From Daedaleopsis sinensis (lineage: Eukaryota; Basidiomycota; Agaricomycetes; Polyporales; Polyporaceae), in the NCBI GenBank assembly GCA_033807695.1, contig CM066310.1, forward strand, positions 558,001-622,000: 64,000 bases of DNA, given 5' to 3'. The position numbers were made by a program, and so were the translations under genes. Positions 44,673-57,766 of the stretch are shown piece after piece. Position 1 is the stretch's first letter; each line of letters begins with the position of its first letter. Under the pieces are notes generated by a model that saw nothing but the letters and a program-made list of their open reading frames with translations, searched no databases and had not been told where the DNA came from.

Positions 44673-47082
44673 GGACATGGACGGGTCGGGCTCGCGCGGG
44701 GGTTGCGCAATGCAAAATGGGATATTCGGTTCGCCTCTTCTGGTCACATAGTGCTACGGCGTATGCATAATGTATGTGTGCGCTGTGCGTCCCGCGTTCC
44801 CGGTGTCTTGTTGCTACTACGGGAACACTCACGTCATAGAATCACGAATGCATGTTGATTCCGAATCCGCAGCCTCGCTCTCAGGCGTACATATGTATGG
44901 CGGCGGCGTGCCGGCCGCGGGGGCCCCATACGTATGTAAGTAGGTAGAGCACCCGACGCGTCTTCCGTTGCGAGCACCTTCGCTGAGTCAGACTCTCTGA
45001 CTTGGACACACTGCGACGTCCATCATACGTATCCGTATCGTGGCCTGCCGTCGATGCGGCCCGGATATCGCCCAGACAGACATCGCATCGGCGATCGCCC
45101 GGAAGAGACGTAGAACACGCAGCCCGGTCCAGTCGTATACGGAAAAGTTAAAACTGTGTAGGCGTCGGTGAGGGTCACGGTGACCGTGAAGCTGAGCCAG
45201 GATACTTTGAAGTTTAACGCACAGTGCGAGGCGGGGTCGGTTGGACGAGCAGTCCCAAACCGTCAGCGGCCCGACATTTTGTACGCGAACGCAGTGGGCA
45301 GTTGAGCCTAACCTGTGCGGTCGCAGAGTAGAAGTCCGGGGAGGTTGCGCACTGTGCCGAGATCTCATGTGCGAGGCTCTTCCTGGTGTGTATCGCAGAA
45401 ACAGAGCAGGACGCTCTTTCCTGGCAGATAACAGTTATCAGTATCATCGTTACGCGAGCGACATTGAGGACCACGACGGAAACGGACGTGCGAGTGGACT
45501 CACCAATCTCCGGATGCCCAACTTGTTGCTTGAGTGTGCAAGCATTGCAAGCCCGCACACGCGCGCGAAGGTGCACTTGCCGTGCAATGTGCCCCTGCGC
45601 GCCCGGGTCGGTAATCGCTTTTTCTCCGTGCAGTCCCAGTTTTGCCGCTGCCCGCGTCATACGCCCGAGTCGCGGCCAGTGGCGATGAATGAACGAGGGA
45701 CGGGTGGGGGCAGTCTACCTCGTGGCCGGTCTAGCCGTCCTGCACCTCTCGAACACAGTGTGGCCCGCCGGGAGGATCCACAGGCGTTGGTATGTGGAGA
45801 GGCTGATGAGGCTCGATTCGCTGACGGAACGAAGTCGGCGGCGAGAGCCTGACTTCAGATGAATAGAAGCTCAGGCTTGCAGTGTGTAGCTTGGAGCTTG
45901 AAGCTTTGAAGCTTGAAGTGATGCCAGTTAGCGTTAGCCGGATAGGATAGTTGGGGTTGTTAGATGGGGCTGGGTGGTTCTATAGCCCTGGCGGCCATGA
46001 CCCGGGGACATTGTGATTAGCATAGTGCTACCTATAGCCATTGCGTGCTTCAATTTCAGTGCTCTTGAACCGGAGTACTAATAAGTTACTTACCTCGTTC
46101 ATCGTTCAAGCTTTCAAGCTTCAGATCTTCTGACCTCAGAGTCGCGGCGGGCACGTTGAAGTCGACATCGTGTGTCGCGCGTGGTCTGCTGCCAGTCTCA
46201 TAGCCTGGCTTGAAGTGGCAAGCACTGGCAGCTGTAGCTACATAGTCACACTAACGGCGCCGAGGGCAATCGCTCGGCTCCGACCGTTGGCACCTGTTGG
46301 CATTGATCATTTCAATTTCCGGGGGTTGAAATTCGTACCTGCGGCTCGTTCGTCCGGAGATGGGCAGTGACTAGTGAGGCCTGAGCCTGAGGCCTTGACT
46401 TTGAGGTTTGAGGAATATCGACGTCGTGGAAGGTGGTCGCGATTTATTGGAGGCTCAAGCAAAACTCGAGCGAGCTCGGCGGATCGCCGTACTAGACCTT
46501 CAGACTCCAGAGCAGTCCTAGACTGCCACAAGAACTCGGAAGAAGTCGACTCGGACTCGGACTTCGCGGGAGCCTACCGTAGTACCTTGGCAAGTATCGA
46601 TGTGCCGTGCCGACGGAGCACGAGCCTGCCGCTTGTCCACCGTCTTCTCTCTGTATAAAGCACTAGTATGGGCCTAAACACAGTAGTCAGTCACCCAGCC
46701 TACTACCACAGCGCTGGCCTTGCGCGCGACCTTGACGTTGAGGCCTGAGGCTCGAAGTTAAAAGTTCGTCGAAGGCAGGTCGCCGGTCCGAGCCCGAGTC
46801 GACCAGCGCTGCGCGCGCGCGTATTGATGCGGACGCGGACGAGCGGATGACTCGACCCCGGACTGGATGCTGCGGACACGCGTAGTACGGCGTCGGTTCC
46901 GAGTATTAATCAGGGCCGTTGCCACCTCGGACCTCCCTCCTCCTCCATCCTCGGACTGCTATTGCCCCCTTGAGTTCACGTGCACGATGAAATCATTAAT
47001 ACCGCATGGCCGCCAGCTGCCAGCACACGCAGTCTGAGTTAACGTTGTCAGTTGCGCAGATGGAAAATCGAGATCGTCGAGG

Positions 47083-47650
47083 TGATGGAGATGGTGATGG
47101 AGATGGAGATCCAGCGCATCGGGCGGCGGCGGCGATCTGCAGAACTCGACTGCGAGTGCGAGTTGATTTCAGAAGTCTGCCAGGGCTGAGGGCTCCAGTG
47201 TGGGGCTCCGTCGCAAATTGGGCGGCGGTACGCGCGGCGGACACATGCGGACACATAGTAAGTTCGTGAGCAATATCAAGGGATGGCGGAGAGAGAAGAC
47301 ATGCTTATTGTTCAAAGGCGTGTACCATGTACGGTTGTAGTGTGTCACGGTATAGATGGAGATGGAGATCCAGTGCATCCGCATCGGGGGGCGGCGGCGA
47401 TCCGCAGAACTCGACTGCGAGTGCGACTGCGAGTCAATTTCAATAGGCTGGGCTGAGGGTTCTGAGGGCTCTGTGGGGCTCCGTCGCAAATTGGGTGGCG
47501 GTACGCGCGGCGGACACATGCGGACCCATAGTAAGTTTGTGAGCGACTCGGATATCAAGGGATGGGCAATTCGAGTCAGGGGCGGAGAGAGAAGACATAT
47601 CTACTTACTGTTCAAAGGCGTGTACGGTTGTGTGCCAGTCACGGTATAGC
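47083..47650. repeat. Two-unit tandem direct repeat
   Basis: Unit 1 (about 47083-47354) and unit 2 (about 47355-47650) share long runs, including GCAGAACTCGACTGCGAGTG, GGGGCTCCGTCGCAAATTGG and TACGCGCGGCGGACACATGC, in the same order and orientation. Unit 2 has small insertions. No protein frame is shared cleanly, so it appears noncoding. Confidence 0.8.
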
Positions 47651-48623
47651 GCGATTTGCAGCGCAAATCTAGTTCTCCTGCCAGTGGAGCCTCCCGGGCG
47701 CCTCTCTCGTCGCTGCGCCGCCGGAGGCTACCTTCCTTCCTCAGCAGTGGTACGGACACTAGTTCTGGTAGAGGCGTTGCCTCGCAGTCGGATACCCAGT
47801 CCGTCCGATCCTGCTTGCAGCGTTAACGTTTAGAACGAGGAGGCAACGAGGAGGAGCAGACGTGACAGTACGTGACAAGCGTCGTAGTAGATAGGGGGGA
47901 AGCGCTGCCAGTGGCGCTCCTTGGCGAGTCTTCTCTTCTCTAACGTTAACCCCAAGTAAGTACACTACCGTGGTCCGTGACGACGACCCTATGAGTCTGA
48001 CGGCCCTATGCCTCTCGTCACAAGGCTGTCTGAAAGGCAACCCGAAAAGTGCACATGTTCACACCGCCTACATCCTCGTCGCCGTCGCCCTCGGCCGTGC
48101 GCGAAACCAGCGAATCCAGCGAGGACTCGGAGGACCGTGCGTAAGCGTACAGGCATGCACATGGCATGCTCAGCCTGCACGCACCCAACGAAACAGGCCG
48201 AGATCTCAGATCTCAAGTACTGAGCAGTGGTTAAGTACTGTTACTGTTACTGTTCGCGTTACCGTTCGGCGCCGGAGATAAATCCCGGGTCGCGCGCCCG
48301 CGCGCCCGCGCTGTAAATTCCCCTCCGCACAATTCGAATCCGTGCAGACAGATAAAGCGAGGTGCAGATCGCACACATTGATTACTAGCGTACACTACAG
48401 CAAGCAGAAAGCACACGTACACGTACATGCTACAGACGGTCTACCCGGCCCTATCCCAAGCGCACCGGCGAGCAGGGTATACATGACCAACATCTTTACA
48501 ACACCACGCCCACGCCCACGCCCACGCCCGCACGCACACCCAAGCACGCCCAAGCACACCACCGCACGCACAAGAAGAAGCACAAGAAGAAGAATCGGAG
48601 CACGCACGCACGCACGCGGTGGC

Positions 48624-51343
48624 TCACCACGACGCGGGCCCGAAAAAGCCCGTGTCCGCGGGGATCTGCCAGAGCGGCTGCGACTCCGCGTCCGCGGTCT
48701 TGAGCCCGACGGTGTTCCCCCACCAGAGCGCGAGCGTGTTCTGGCCGAGGGTGCCGTCGCGCGGGTACTGCACGGTGAAGAAGATGAGGATCGCGGCGAC
48801 TGCGACGCCCGAGTCGAGCCCGGCGGAGAGGATGTCTGTGTGCGCGCGAGCGGGGTCAGCGCCGGCGCCGTACATACAGAGCAGGGGGAGAGAGAAGGGG
48901 AGAGAGAGAGAGGGAGGGGGCACGCACAGTTGTACTTTGTCCACCACGAAAAGTGGCGGCGGCGGATGACGTAGTTGAAGATGAACGCGACGATCGTCCA
49001 GGGCACGTAGTTGAGCGCCGACGCAGGCGGGATGTACCCGATGCCCGAGAATATGACCGGGAAGTTCACGTACTTCACGAGCGAGTTCGGCCACCTGAGC
49101 GAGACCGCGTACGAGAGGCACGGGAGGAGCGCGCCGATGAGGAAGAAGAACACGAGCGCCGAGTACACCTGCCCGGGCGAGAACTGGCGCTGCGGCCCGA
49201 TGACGCCCCAGATGATCGACGCGGTCCCGAAGACCTCCGTCGACGGGCAGATGAAGCCGTCCTTCTGCTTCGGGTCGCACATGTCCGGGATGTTCGTGAA
49301 CATCCACGCCTGCACGCCGAGCTGCACGGTGCCCCCGATGACGGTCGCGACGACCTGCGCCCAGAACATCGCGCGCGGGCTGCAACGGACATCAGTGAGC
49401 GGTCAACGGACAAACACGGGGCGTGCGGGACTCACGGGATCTTCATGTAGTGCCCGAGCTTGAAGTCGGACGTGAACTGCAGCGCCTGGGTCATCGTGAC
49501 GTACCCGTACGTCTTGAACATCATCATCGCGATGGGCTTGCCGGGGAGCGCGTAGCCGATGATGAGCTCCGTGATGACGTTCAGCCCAACCTGCATGTTC
49601 GTGATCGCCTGGATCATGCCGATCGGGATCGTGTAGAAGAACGCGATGACGAGCGCGAGCACGAGCGCCCACACGGGCATCTGCGTGTGCCACACCTCGA
49701 TGCCGATGACCCCGAACACGAACATGGAGACGAAGACGACCATGTACCACCAGTCGGGCACCTGCGGGTAGCGCGACATGAGGCGCGCGTGGATGTCCGG
49801 CTGCTCGGAGAGCGAGCGGCGCGCCTGGATCCAGATCTGCTTGCGGAAGTAGAGGAAGGCGTGCACGAGCGTCGCGGTGATGCTCGCGAACGAGAGCCCG
49901 TACGAGAGCGCGAAGGTCGTGGAGAGCAGCAGCGGCGAGTACGCCTTGTACTTCTCGAGGTCGAGCGTCGATTCCGGGGTGAGGATCTGCGAGACGTCGT
50001 ACGAGTTCCCCGTGTTGTCGTACGACGTGCGCGACGAGATGGGCATGTACTTGGCGTACCAGGTGTTCGTGTAGTAGAGGATGGGGGTGACGATCCAGAA
50101 GAAGAACACGAAGCCGACCGCGACGTTGGCGGACGCCCACCACGGGGTCGCGAGCGGGGAGCCGATGTACGCGATCTGCGCCCAGTCGAAGGTGATGAGC
50201 GACATGCCGAGTCCGGAGTAGTAGCCGAACAGCTGGTTGACGACGATGTTGTCGGGGGCGATCCAGCAGACCCAGTTGAAGAAGGAGAGGGCCTGGAAGA
50301 TGTAGCCGGGGAACCAGTACCAGACGAAGGAGCCGAGGAAGACATAGGTGAAGAACCGTTCACGGGAGATACCTGGGCGCTGGCCAAGACCGCTGTACTG
50401 CTGCGAGTGGAGGGTGTTGAAGAGCGCACAGGTAACGAGGTTCGCGGGCCAGATCATGGAGGGGGGCGAGACCAGGAAGCGGCGAGCAATACCGCCGATG
50501 GAGAACCCGATCTGAGCCACAGGAGCGGTTAGCAGAAGCGCGCACGATAGAAAAGCGTGAGGCTCACGAGCTGAGTGGACATGACGATCAGCCATTGGTA
50601 GCTGAAGTTGTAAATCTGGTTGTAGTAGACACGCTGGACAGCGACGATGTCGGTCTGTGGGCGGAACGGATGAGTAAACGCGCGTCGGGGGCGGCTGGAG
50701 GAGGGTGAACTGACCGCGTACGCCGACTGGTAGCCGACGGTGGCCATGATGGTGATGAGGACGTGCTCCTTGACGGTGAACGGGCCGGGGTTGATGGCGA
50801 CGCCGAAGATCTTGACATTGGGGAGGACGCGGGCCCAGAGACGACCGATGGGGAACGAGAGCAGCTGGGCGACAATCTGGTGGGGCCAGGCGGAGATTAG
50901 CGCCGCGCCGATGGTGCGCAGTAAGAACGAGTACGTACGCTGCTGACGGTGACGGACGGATACCGGAAGAAGAAGAACTGGTTGAGGCCGGGGATGAGAA
51001 TGGCCCAGATGAGACCAATGGTCCATGCGCGGAAGGTGTTGACGGGCATGGACGGGTCGTCTGTGTTGGCGACGGCGGAGCGGACCTCGGGGTAGGGCGA
51101 GTCCTCCTCTGTTAGTGGGTGAGTGGGGACCGCGCGGGGTAGCGGGGAGAGGACTGACCGAGGACGACAGCGTCCGCGTCGAGGTTGGGGTCATCGAACT
51201 CGGCGACAGGGACGTGTGCCACTGGGGGAGCTGGGTAAGGGAGGGAGGAGTCGGGGGAGATGAGTGGACGCACCCTGCTTCTCAGCATCCTTGTGGTCGT
51301 AGGAGCTGGCCGAGTGCTTGTCGTCGTGGATGGGGCTTGCCAT
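48624..51343 (-). CDS. OPT-family oligopeptide transporter, copy 2
   Basis: It starts at the ATG at 51343 (MASPIHDDKHSASSYDHKDA) and stops at 48624 (GFFGPASW). Motifs and order match copy 1: SPYPEVRSAVANTDDPSMPV, NPGPFTVKEHVLITIMATVG, the helix block from IGFSIGGIARRF through GHYMKIP, then PRAMFWAQVV (KIPPR across an intron), STEVFGTASIIWGVIGPQRQ and IRRRHFSWWTKYN. The product should be a plasma-membrane peptide importer with about 12-16 helices. Sequence from IGFSIGG to KIP is one uninterrupted exon of about 1.1 kb, where copy 1 has three introns, while introns before and after this block are shared. TTTATAT on the minus strand (about 51400-51409) is a possible TATA element about 60 bp upstream. 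The two copies point towards each other, 15.6 kb apart. Confidence 0.9.
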
Positions 51344-54300
51344 GACGGGCTTCGGCGCGACGGGGGGTCGATGGGCTGGGCGGACGGGCGGGGAGCGGCA
51401 TATAAAGCACTTGCCCCGCGCTACCTGCGCGCTACTCTGATTTTCACGGTGGATCAAACGGTTCAGAACACGGAATGGAATCAGCAGATGGAGCAGCATC
51501 CATGTGCAGCCCCCGCCCGATAAGCTCCTCGCACGTCGCCCGCCCAATCGCCCGGGTGAGATCCCCTTCGCCATGTGCACATGTCCGTCCGCCGCTCCTG
51601 CTCCGGCCCATCCCACGCCGGACGCTTGCACAGCTCGCCTCCTCCCCAGACTCCGCTGTAAACTCTGCTGGCAAGCCTCCCAGTCAAACGCACACGGGCT
51701 GAGACAAACATACGCAACTAGTCCCGCCCGGATAGCCGGCGCCAAGCCCGTCCAGGAATTTCTGCTGCTTGATGTCATCGACACCAGCGACGACCGTCGT
51801 CGTGTTATCCACAGCCCCAGCACGATGGCGCATCGCTCCGTGTCTTCGAGCCTAGGCAGCATCAAGACGCGACTTGCACGCTCGGGGAGTGCGAGGGCGG
51901 GCCAGGCGCACAGCCCTCGCATTCGGGTGAAACACCGCGCGCGTGTACGCTGTGTGCACCTCGAGCTCCCAGAATCTATCAGCATGGCTTTCTGAGTCCT
52001 GACACAGGCGCGGCTCCCTTCTCCACCAGAGGGCCACATGCGCCCGACTTATTCAATGCATGTCGTCAATCGACGTCGCCCGTACGCGTCCCCGAGCTTG
52101 TGGAATCCCCCAGGGCCCCCTTGAGCTTGCGTCTGACTCTCTGCGCTCTCGTGGCCCGCAACGCCAGTCCCACGTCTGCTTATCGCACGCCCCTGGCTAG
52201 CGGCTTCTGGCCATGGCAGCGGCTGCTCGAGAAGCGAGCAAATCCCGCCCGCATGCACGCGCCCCAAACGGAGCAAGCAGCGTACTTATCTACCGCCCGG
52301 CAGTATGCACTCTCCAGGGCCTTCTCTTCTTCTGCCTCTAAAACGCTGTCAGTATGTACATGTCAGTCCGGCGTGCCCGGCCGGCCTAGCTAGTCTGTGC
52401 GCACACGACCCTCGCGACCCCCGCGTCGTCGCTCGGCCCGGGGACGGCTCCGGAGGCGCACCGAGCCCCCGCCCCCGCCCCCGCCCCCAACGCGCAGAGC
52501 CCACTGCCCACTGCCAGTATCCGCTCGAGGAGCCAGGTGGGGCGTCCCCGAGACGTTCCCGCCGCGTCACGAGCCCAGGAACGACGCCGACGACGCTGGC
52601 AGTGACACTGACACTGACATGTACGACAGACGACAGGCAGCTGGTGGCGATGGCACTGGCAGCATATGGCGTGGGCCCTCCCCGGCGCGTGCACCTATCC
52701 GGCTCGCTGCCGCGGTCTCAGATCTCATATGCACGCTGCAGCGCACGCCAGATCTCGGAGCGGGCGGGCGGTGGGCGCAGCGGAACACCATTGATATTGA
52801 CACGCACCACGGTGACTCCCTCCCGGCGTAAGGACGAGCGTAAAGCGCAAGCGCAGGAGCGGGCACGGGCACGAACACGAACACAGACACGGACACAGAC
52901 ACAGATAAGTAAGACCAAGCCGCAGACGCAGACGCAGACGCAGAGCAGAGCAGAGCAGCGCAGCGGGAAACCCGGACTTAAGGCGAGATGGTGTCATGGC
53001 GAGATGCGCACAAGCGGCGGGCGCAGCCAGCCTCCGACAATTTCCGGCGCTCCGACGGGCGCTCACGATGACTTGCGCCCCGCTGCCGGCGGACGGAGAA
53101 AGCCGGACCTCCCGCGCCCGCGCCACGTGCTCACCGCTCGGCAGCCTGAGCATCGGACGCTTCAGCTTCAAGCGTTCGCGTTAAATGTTAAGCAGTAAGC
53201 AGGCACTAGTACTCCTCCGCCGCCGCCGACTCCGAGGCATAAGTACTGTACTTGCGCGTAACGACGCACACCCCGCGAGCCGCGAGGGCAACCGCGCCCC
53301 GGTGCAGCGGTACGCTAGTACTGCAGTGCCATTGTGCCAAGGGAACGCGTCCGATCGCGCGATCGCGAGATCGCTGGATCCGGAGCAGATGAGATGCGCG
53401 CGTCGTCGAGCTCGAGCTCGAGGAGCGACGGTCACCGAATCCCGATCCTGCGACGACGTCGACGCTTCGGACAACGCGCAAGTGCGGTGGCACGTAGTCA
53501 CGGTGCTAGCCTGTACATGCTCGCAAGTAGAGCTTGCTGTGAACAAGTCCGCCAGCCTCGAGGATTGAAGTAGGTTCATGAAGCTTAAGCACATGTGCTT
53601 TCTATGAACCACCCGGATCTGAGCATGATGGTGGCGCGCGCGACTCTGCGGCCATGCAGATGCGCACCGACCCGGAGATCATGAGCATGTGATTCTGAAT
53701 TGTGGATTGTGGATTGTGGATTCATGGATCGAGCGCGAGCGCGAGCGCGGGGGGGCGGCGATTGCGCGACCCGGGCGTGCAATTGCTAAGTTGCTCGCAG
53801 TCGTTCGCGTCCAGGACTCCAGAGGCAGCGTGCAATGCGCATCATGGTAGATCGTGATTCATGCATTCATGGGTGATGGTGCGGACAATTTGGTGCGCCA
53901 CGGGAGAGCGGTCGACGTGTCGAAATCCCGAACCTGGTCATCATGAAGAGGACCAGATGTGCCTGAGCATGTGTACGTCTCTGCAGGCTGCAGCTGTATA
54001 TTGCAGTGAACGACTTTAATATTACTTACTGCGCAGAGTTTGGCAGAATTCGTGGCCAGATGCTCCAGAGACGTGCACATGCATCATGATCGGACGATCC
54101 GCCCTAGATGAATGGGAGCAATCAGTAGTCAGTACTGAGTACTCAGTACTCAGTCGGGACGCGCCACGAGCACGAGTGCATGTGCCATGATGATGATGAT
54201 GCATGATGCATATACATATCTCAGGCTATAGCTGGAGCCTGAGGAGTCGGGCCCCCCTACCACAAGCCAAGTCCACTTCCACCTCCACCTCCAACTACTT

Positions 54301-57300
54301 ACCGGTATGTTCCGCCCCGCCGTACGTATTACGGGTTGTAGGAGCACGCATGCGCCACCAGGACTCATGCAAATGCGTGCCAGTGCCACGAATGCGGGGC
54401 GGGGGCACGGCAAATTGCGAGATAACTGCAGGTCCACGGATAATCCACACATCTATAGTGGATCCGAGTCGTGGCGCACGCCAGCCCGGCGACTCAACTG
54501 GGGGCGGTCCAACGCGTACGGTGGAGCGAGAACCACACTGAACCACAGCGGGACAGTCGGTACTGTATACGTACATAATGCAAGTACGGCCCGGATTGAG
54601 ATTGTGCGCTCAGTGGTGCACATGATACGGGCATCGGGGAGGGGACGGCGGGCCCGAGGCGTGTCAGCCTTGAGACTCGGAACACTGAGGCTTGAGTACT
54701 GAGTACTGAACGGTGTTAGAGCGGCGCCCGCAGCCTCCTAGCGTCGGCGTCGGCGGTGGTACGTACTATATATACTCAAAGTGTGAATGGACTGCGGCTA
54801 GAGCACGCTCGCAAGTGGGTGGTGCGATACACGACGGGGTCTGGTACGCGCGATCCGAGAAATCCCCTTCCGTTGCCCGTTCCAGAGGCGGGGCCAGTGG
54901 TCTGTGCCGTTGACGAGCTCGAGGATCGAGCCCCGGCCCCGATCGGCGGGACTCCTGTGGCCATTGCGCGCGGGGCCGATATCACTACGGGCGGGCGGCA
55001 GGAGGAGTGGTCTGGGCGTGGCAGATGTAGATGGATGCCTGGTGGGAGAACGCTCGCCGGCGCAGGACCGTCGCCGATGACTGGAATACGCTCGCTGGCC
55101 TCGTACACACGGAGTGCGGTAAAAGGCGTTTGCCAGCTTTCGAGTCGCCATCGGACGGTGTTCAGACTCATGCCAAGCGACGCGCTGGTCACCCGTCGAG
55201 AGACGACGGGTCCGAGGTACTGTACGGCGGAATGAGTGGCTAGTCGCAGTAGACAATATCAGGACTCGCCTGACCGTTGTTACTTCTTCCCTGCTTTAGA
55301 CTGGAGGCGCGAGCGCGGTCTGATACTGATACTTACTTATCTTCATTGATCAAACCCAGCCGCCTCGGATGCTGAAGGGTCACTTACATGTGCCTGTTCG
55401 TCGGTAGCGATACTGTGAGTAGACGTGAATATCGAATTTGCATTGTGCTGCTGACATTCTGCTGAAGTGCCTGCACGGGCCACGAGAAACGCCATTCAAT
55501 GATCAGGTAGACGTGCCGAACTCTGTTGGTGTCAGTCCCGCAAGTGTACTAATCGCCGAGAAGGATATAGGACGGTGATTTCTTCAGGTTGCTGCGGGTC
55601 TCCCCGCCCGCTATGCTAGTGGAATTAGATAGCAGCTTTTCCACAGTCCGAGTAGCCCGGGGTATCCTTGTCGAAGGCATTTGTCCACTTACTTACACGC
55701 GCCGATCGTATGCAGAGTTTGCCCGCGACGTGTGAAGGTCGACTCTGGGGTAACGTCAAACTAGCTATTATTCGCTCACTTGCGGGCTATTGTGGGATGC
55801 GTAGAATCAAACCTCCGGTAATCGTCGGAACGAGAATTCAAGACTTACTGCGCCGTACACCGCGGGCAGCGTCGCCATCCTGACTCGCCGAACGAACACC
55901 CTTCGGGGTAAGGACGAGCGGGGTGTGGGACAGCCTGGGATGCCGGCTGCCTGTAATGCCGACACATTCTCCCGCGACGTCATGGTGGCCGCGCTTGCGG
56001 TCTAACGAATTACGACACTGCGACCATGGAAGGAGGGAGTTTCCTGAACAGAGGACGACCCTAAAGGAGGACAGTTCATGAGCGTTGTATAGGTTCAGAG
56101 AGCTCCGGATCAGCATTACTTGCCGTACTGGAAGGGAATGGCGCGTTTATCGGGTGATGACCATAGGCCTCGAACATGCTGTAGCCTGTCGCCGGGGCGG
56201 TCTTGAGAGAGTTGCCGTGATGCCTGAAAGTTGGAAGCTTGCGCATGGGGTCACTGAATGGATGGTATACCGTCAATTGAGATCTCGCCCAAGGGTACTA
56301 CGTACCGCTCGTGGGCCAGGGCCACTAAACAGTTACGGTCACAGACGACCGCGGCCATGACCCCTCGGAGGGGGAATCAGATCGCCTGTAGGGTTCAAGC
56401 CCAAGATCTGAGCAATGCTACCCAGGATCCGACTTGACTCGGAGCGCGGCACACGCACAATATATAGTGGCATAGCGGACCACATAGGTGCGTCTTCCAT
56501 CTTCGCTGTAGAAGCTGATACTCGGGCTTCAAAGATCCGGATTGCGGGGGTTTTGTCCTTGCCTCATACCGGGGCCACCAATTGCAGCCGTAACTCGAGG
56601 ATCCGAAAGGCATGTAGCCCGTCGTCGTAAGATACTACATAGTACTGGGGAGATGAACGAGGTTCATGAGAATCAGCTTTGGAGATCTGTCCATGTCTAC
56701 AGTCTGCCTACATACCGCATTCTGCCATGCTGTGTCCGACGACCACCACGCTATAGATCCAGCTACAGAGCGTAGTGAGCGTAACAATGGAGTCTTGACC
56801 GTGATGTCTTCCGTACTTGAGCACTCCTATAGTTGATGAAAACAACTGTCATGCGCAAAGTCGCGCCCTATGATCGTTGAACGGCAGCGAATCGAGCATG
56901 CATACTGTCGTAGCGACCGTTACGCTCGACGTCCTCAGGTTGCGGTATGATGGCGTCCCATAGCGAGAAGCGCGAGCAGTCGACGCACAGGGACGCCATA
57001 GAGGGGTTGTGCATACAGAACGGCAGCGAAGTCGTGAGTACTGTTGCAAACAGGAAGTTGCACGATCGTGATACTTAGCAGTATACGTGACCGTTACTTG
57101 CAAAACAAGCTTGAACTTGCGGCGTTGGCAATTAGGCGCTTCAAGTTCTTCCCCTGAGGTCATCCCACGTGCACAGGCGCTTGACGGACTGGCGTTGCGG
57201 ACACGATGGCCCCCGCAGGTCTCCCGAGTCCTCACCAAACGTTGAGCTCGACCACGACCACCCACCCTCTACCTGACGACTAGGACAATTTGGCGGGCTG

Positions 57301-57343
57301 AGGGAGACTTGAAGGTGCTACGAGGATATACGACAGATTCAAT
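51344..57343. other. Six-kilobase gene-poor stretch
   Basis: No gene is supported. The 5' part includes the promoter of OPT copy 2. Open frames up to 297 codons (52305-53198 +) are Arg/Thr/Pro low-complexity products of GC-rich or simple sequence (CCCCCG runs near 52470, CACGGACACAGA-type near 52880, GATTGTG near 53700). A short palindrome-rich patch AGTACTGAGTACTCAGTACT is at about 54132-54152. A minus-strand frame at 56849-57265 has no motif. Confidence 0.5.
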
Positions 57344-57766
57344 ATGGTGAGCTCAGCCCTCATGCACTGCGAATCGCTGTAGCCGACACACCTAGCATCA
57401 CAGTCTGCGCTGTTCAATTTTCAGTCTCTCCTCCTTGTAATCCTCCTCTTCATCTGCACATGCACGTACATGCGCTCTGTTGCACCTCGTCTCGTCGATA
57501 GGAACAAGGAAGGGTGGGTCCATCGTCGTCCAAGCGCTCTATCAGTCCGGGGCGCGTATGCTGACCCGCGTCCTTGCCTGTCTATCCAGCTTCCTCGGTC
57601 TATTCTGGATGTCCGCGCGCATAGGTGAGTAGAAGATTGTGTCTTTGAACATCACCGTTCTCTCTTTCTGACCTGGAGGCGTGTCCGGTGCTCACCAGGA
57701 GAACGGCTGTCCCCGTATGTCGCACTGGCATGCGTAGCCATGGCCATCACGATACTCGTTCAGTAG
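57344..57766 (+). CDS. KSH1: Kish protein (TMEM167/KSH1), secretory pathway
   Basis: Four exons (57344-57346, 57404-57513, 57590-57624, 57699-57766) sum to 216 nt, 71 aa. The first coding exon is only the ATG, followed at once by GTGAGC. The product begins [20 protein letters not shown] and continues [36 protein letters not shown] and AMAITILVQ: two transmembrane helices with a short conserved loop. The length and nearly every conserved position fit the Kish family (71-74 aa), Golgi/ER membrane proteins needed for early secretory transport. No long open frame marks it, so it is easily missed. Intron phases all agree, which supports the model. Confidence 0.92.

Larger units (their letters stand above)
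44608..48623. other. Long gene-poor stretch with tandem repeat
   Basis: About 4 kb without a supported gene, between the cyclophilin and OPT copy 2 3' ends. It includes a GGACAC microsatellite (44649-44672), AGCTTGAA-type runs (about 45885-45920, echoed inverted at 46105-46130), TGAGGCC words (about 46375 and 46740), a large tandem repeat (47083-47650) and a CCCACG microsatellite (about 48503-48530). The frame at 45241-45852 has no motif. Confidence 0.5.

Noticed and set aside
45241..45852. 203-codon plus-strand frame
   Set aside because: No motif, unbalanced composition, and an overlapping minus-strand frame of similar quality.
52305..53198. 297-codon plus-strand open frame
   Set aside because: The translation is Arg/Thr/Pro/Gln low complexity from GC-rich and simple repeats, and equally long frames occur on the other strand. 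No motif and no splice logic.
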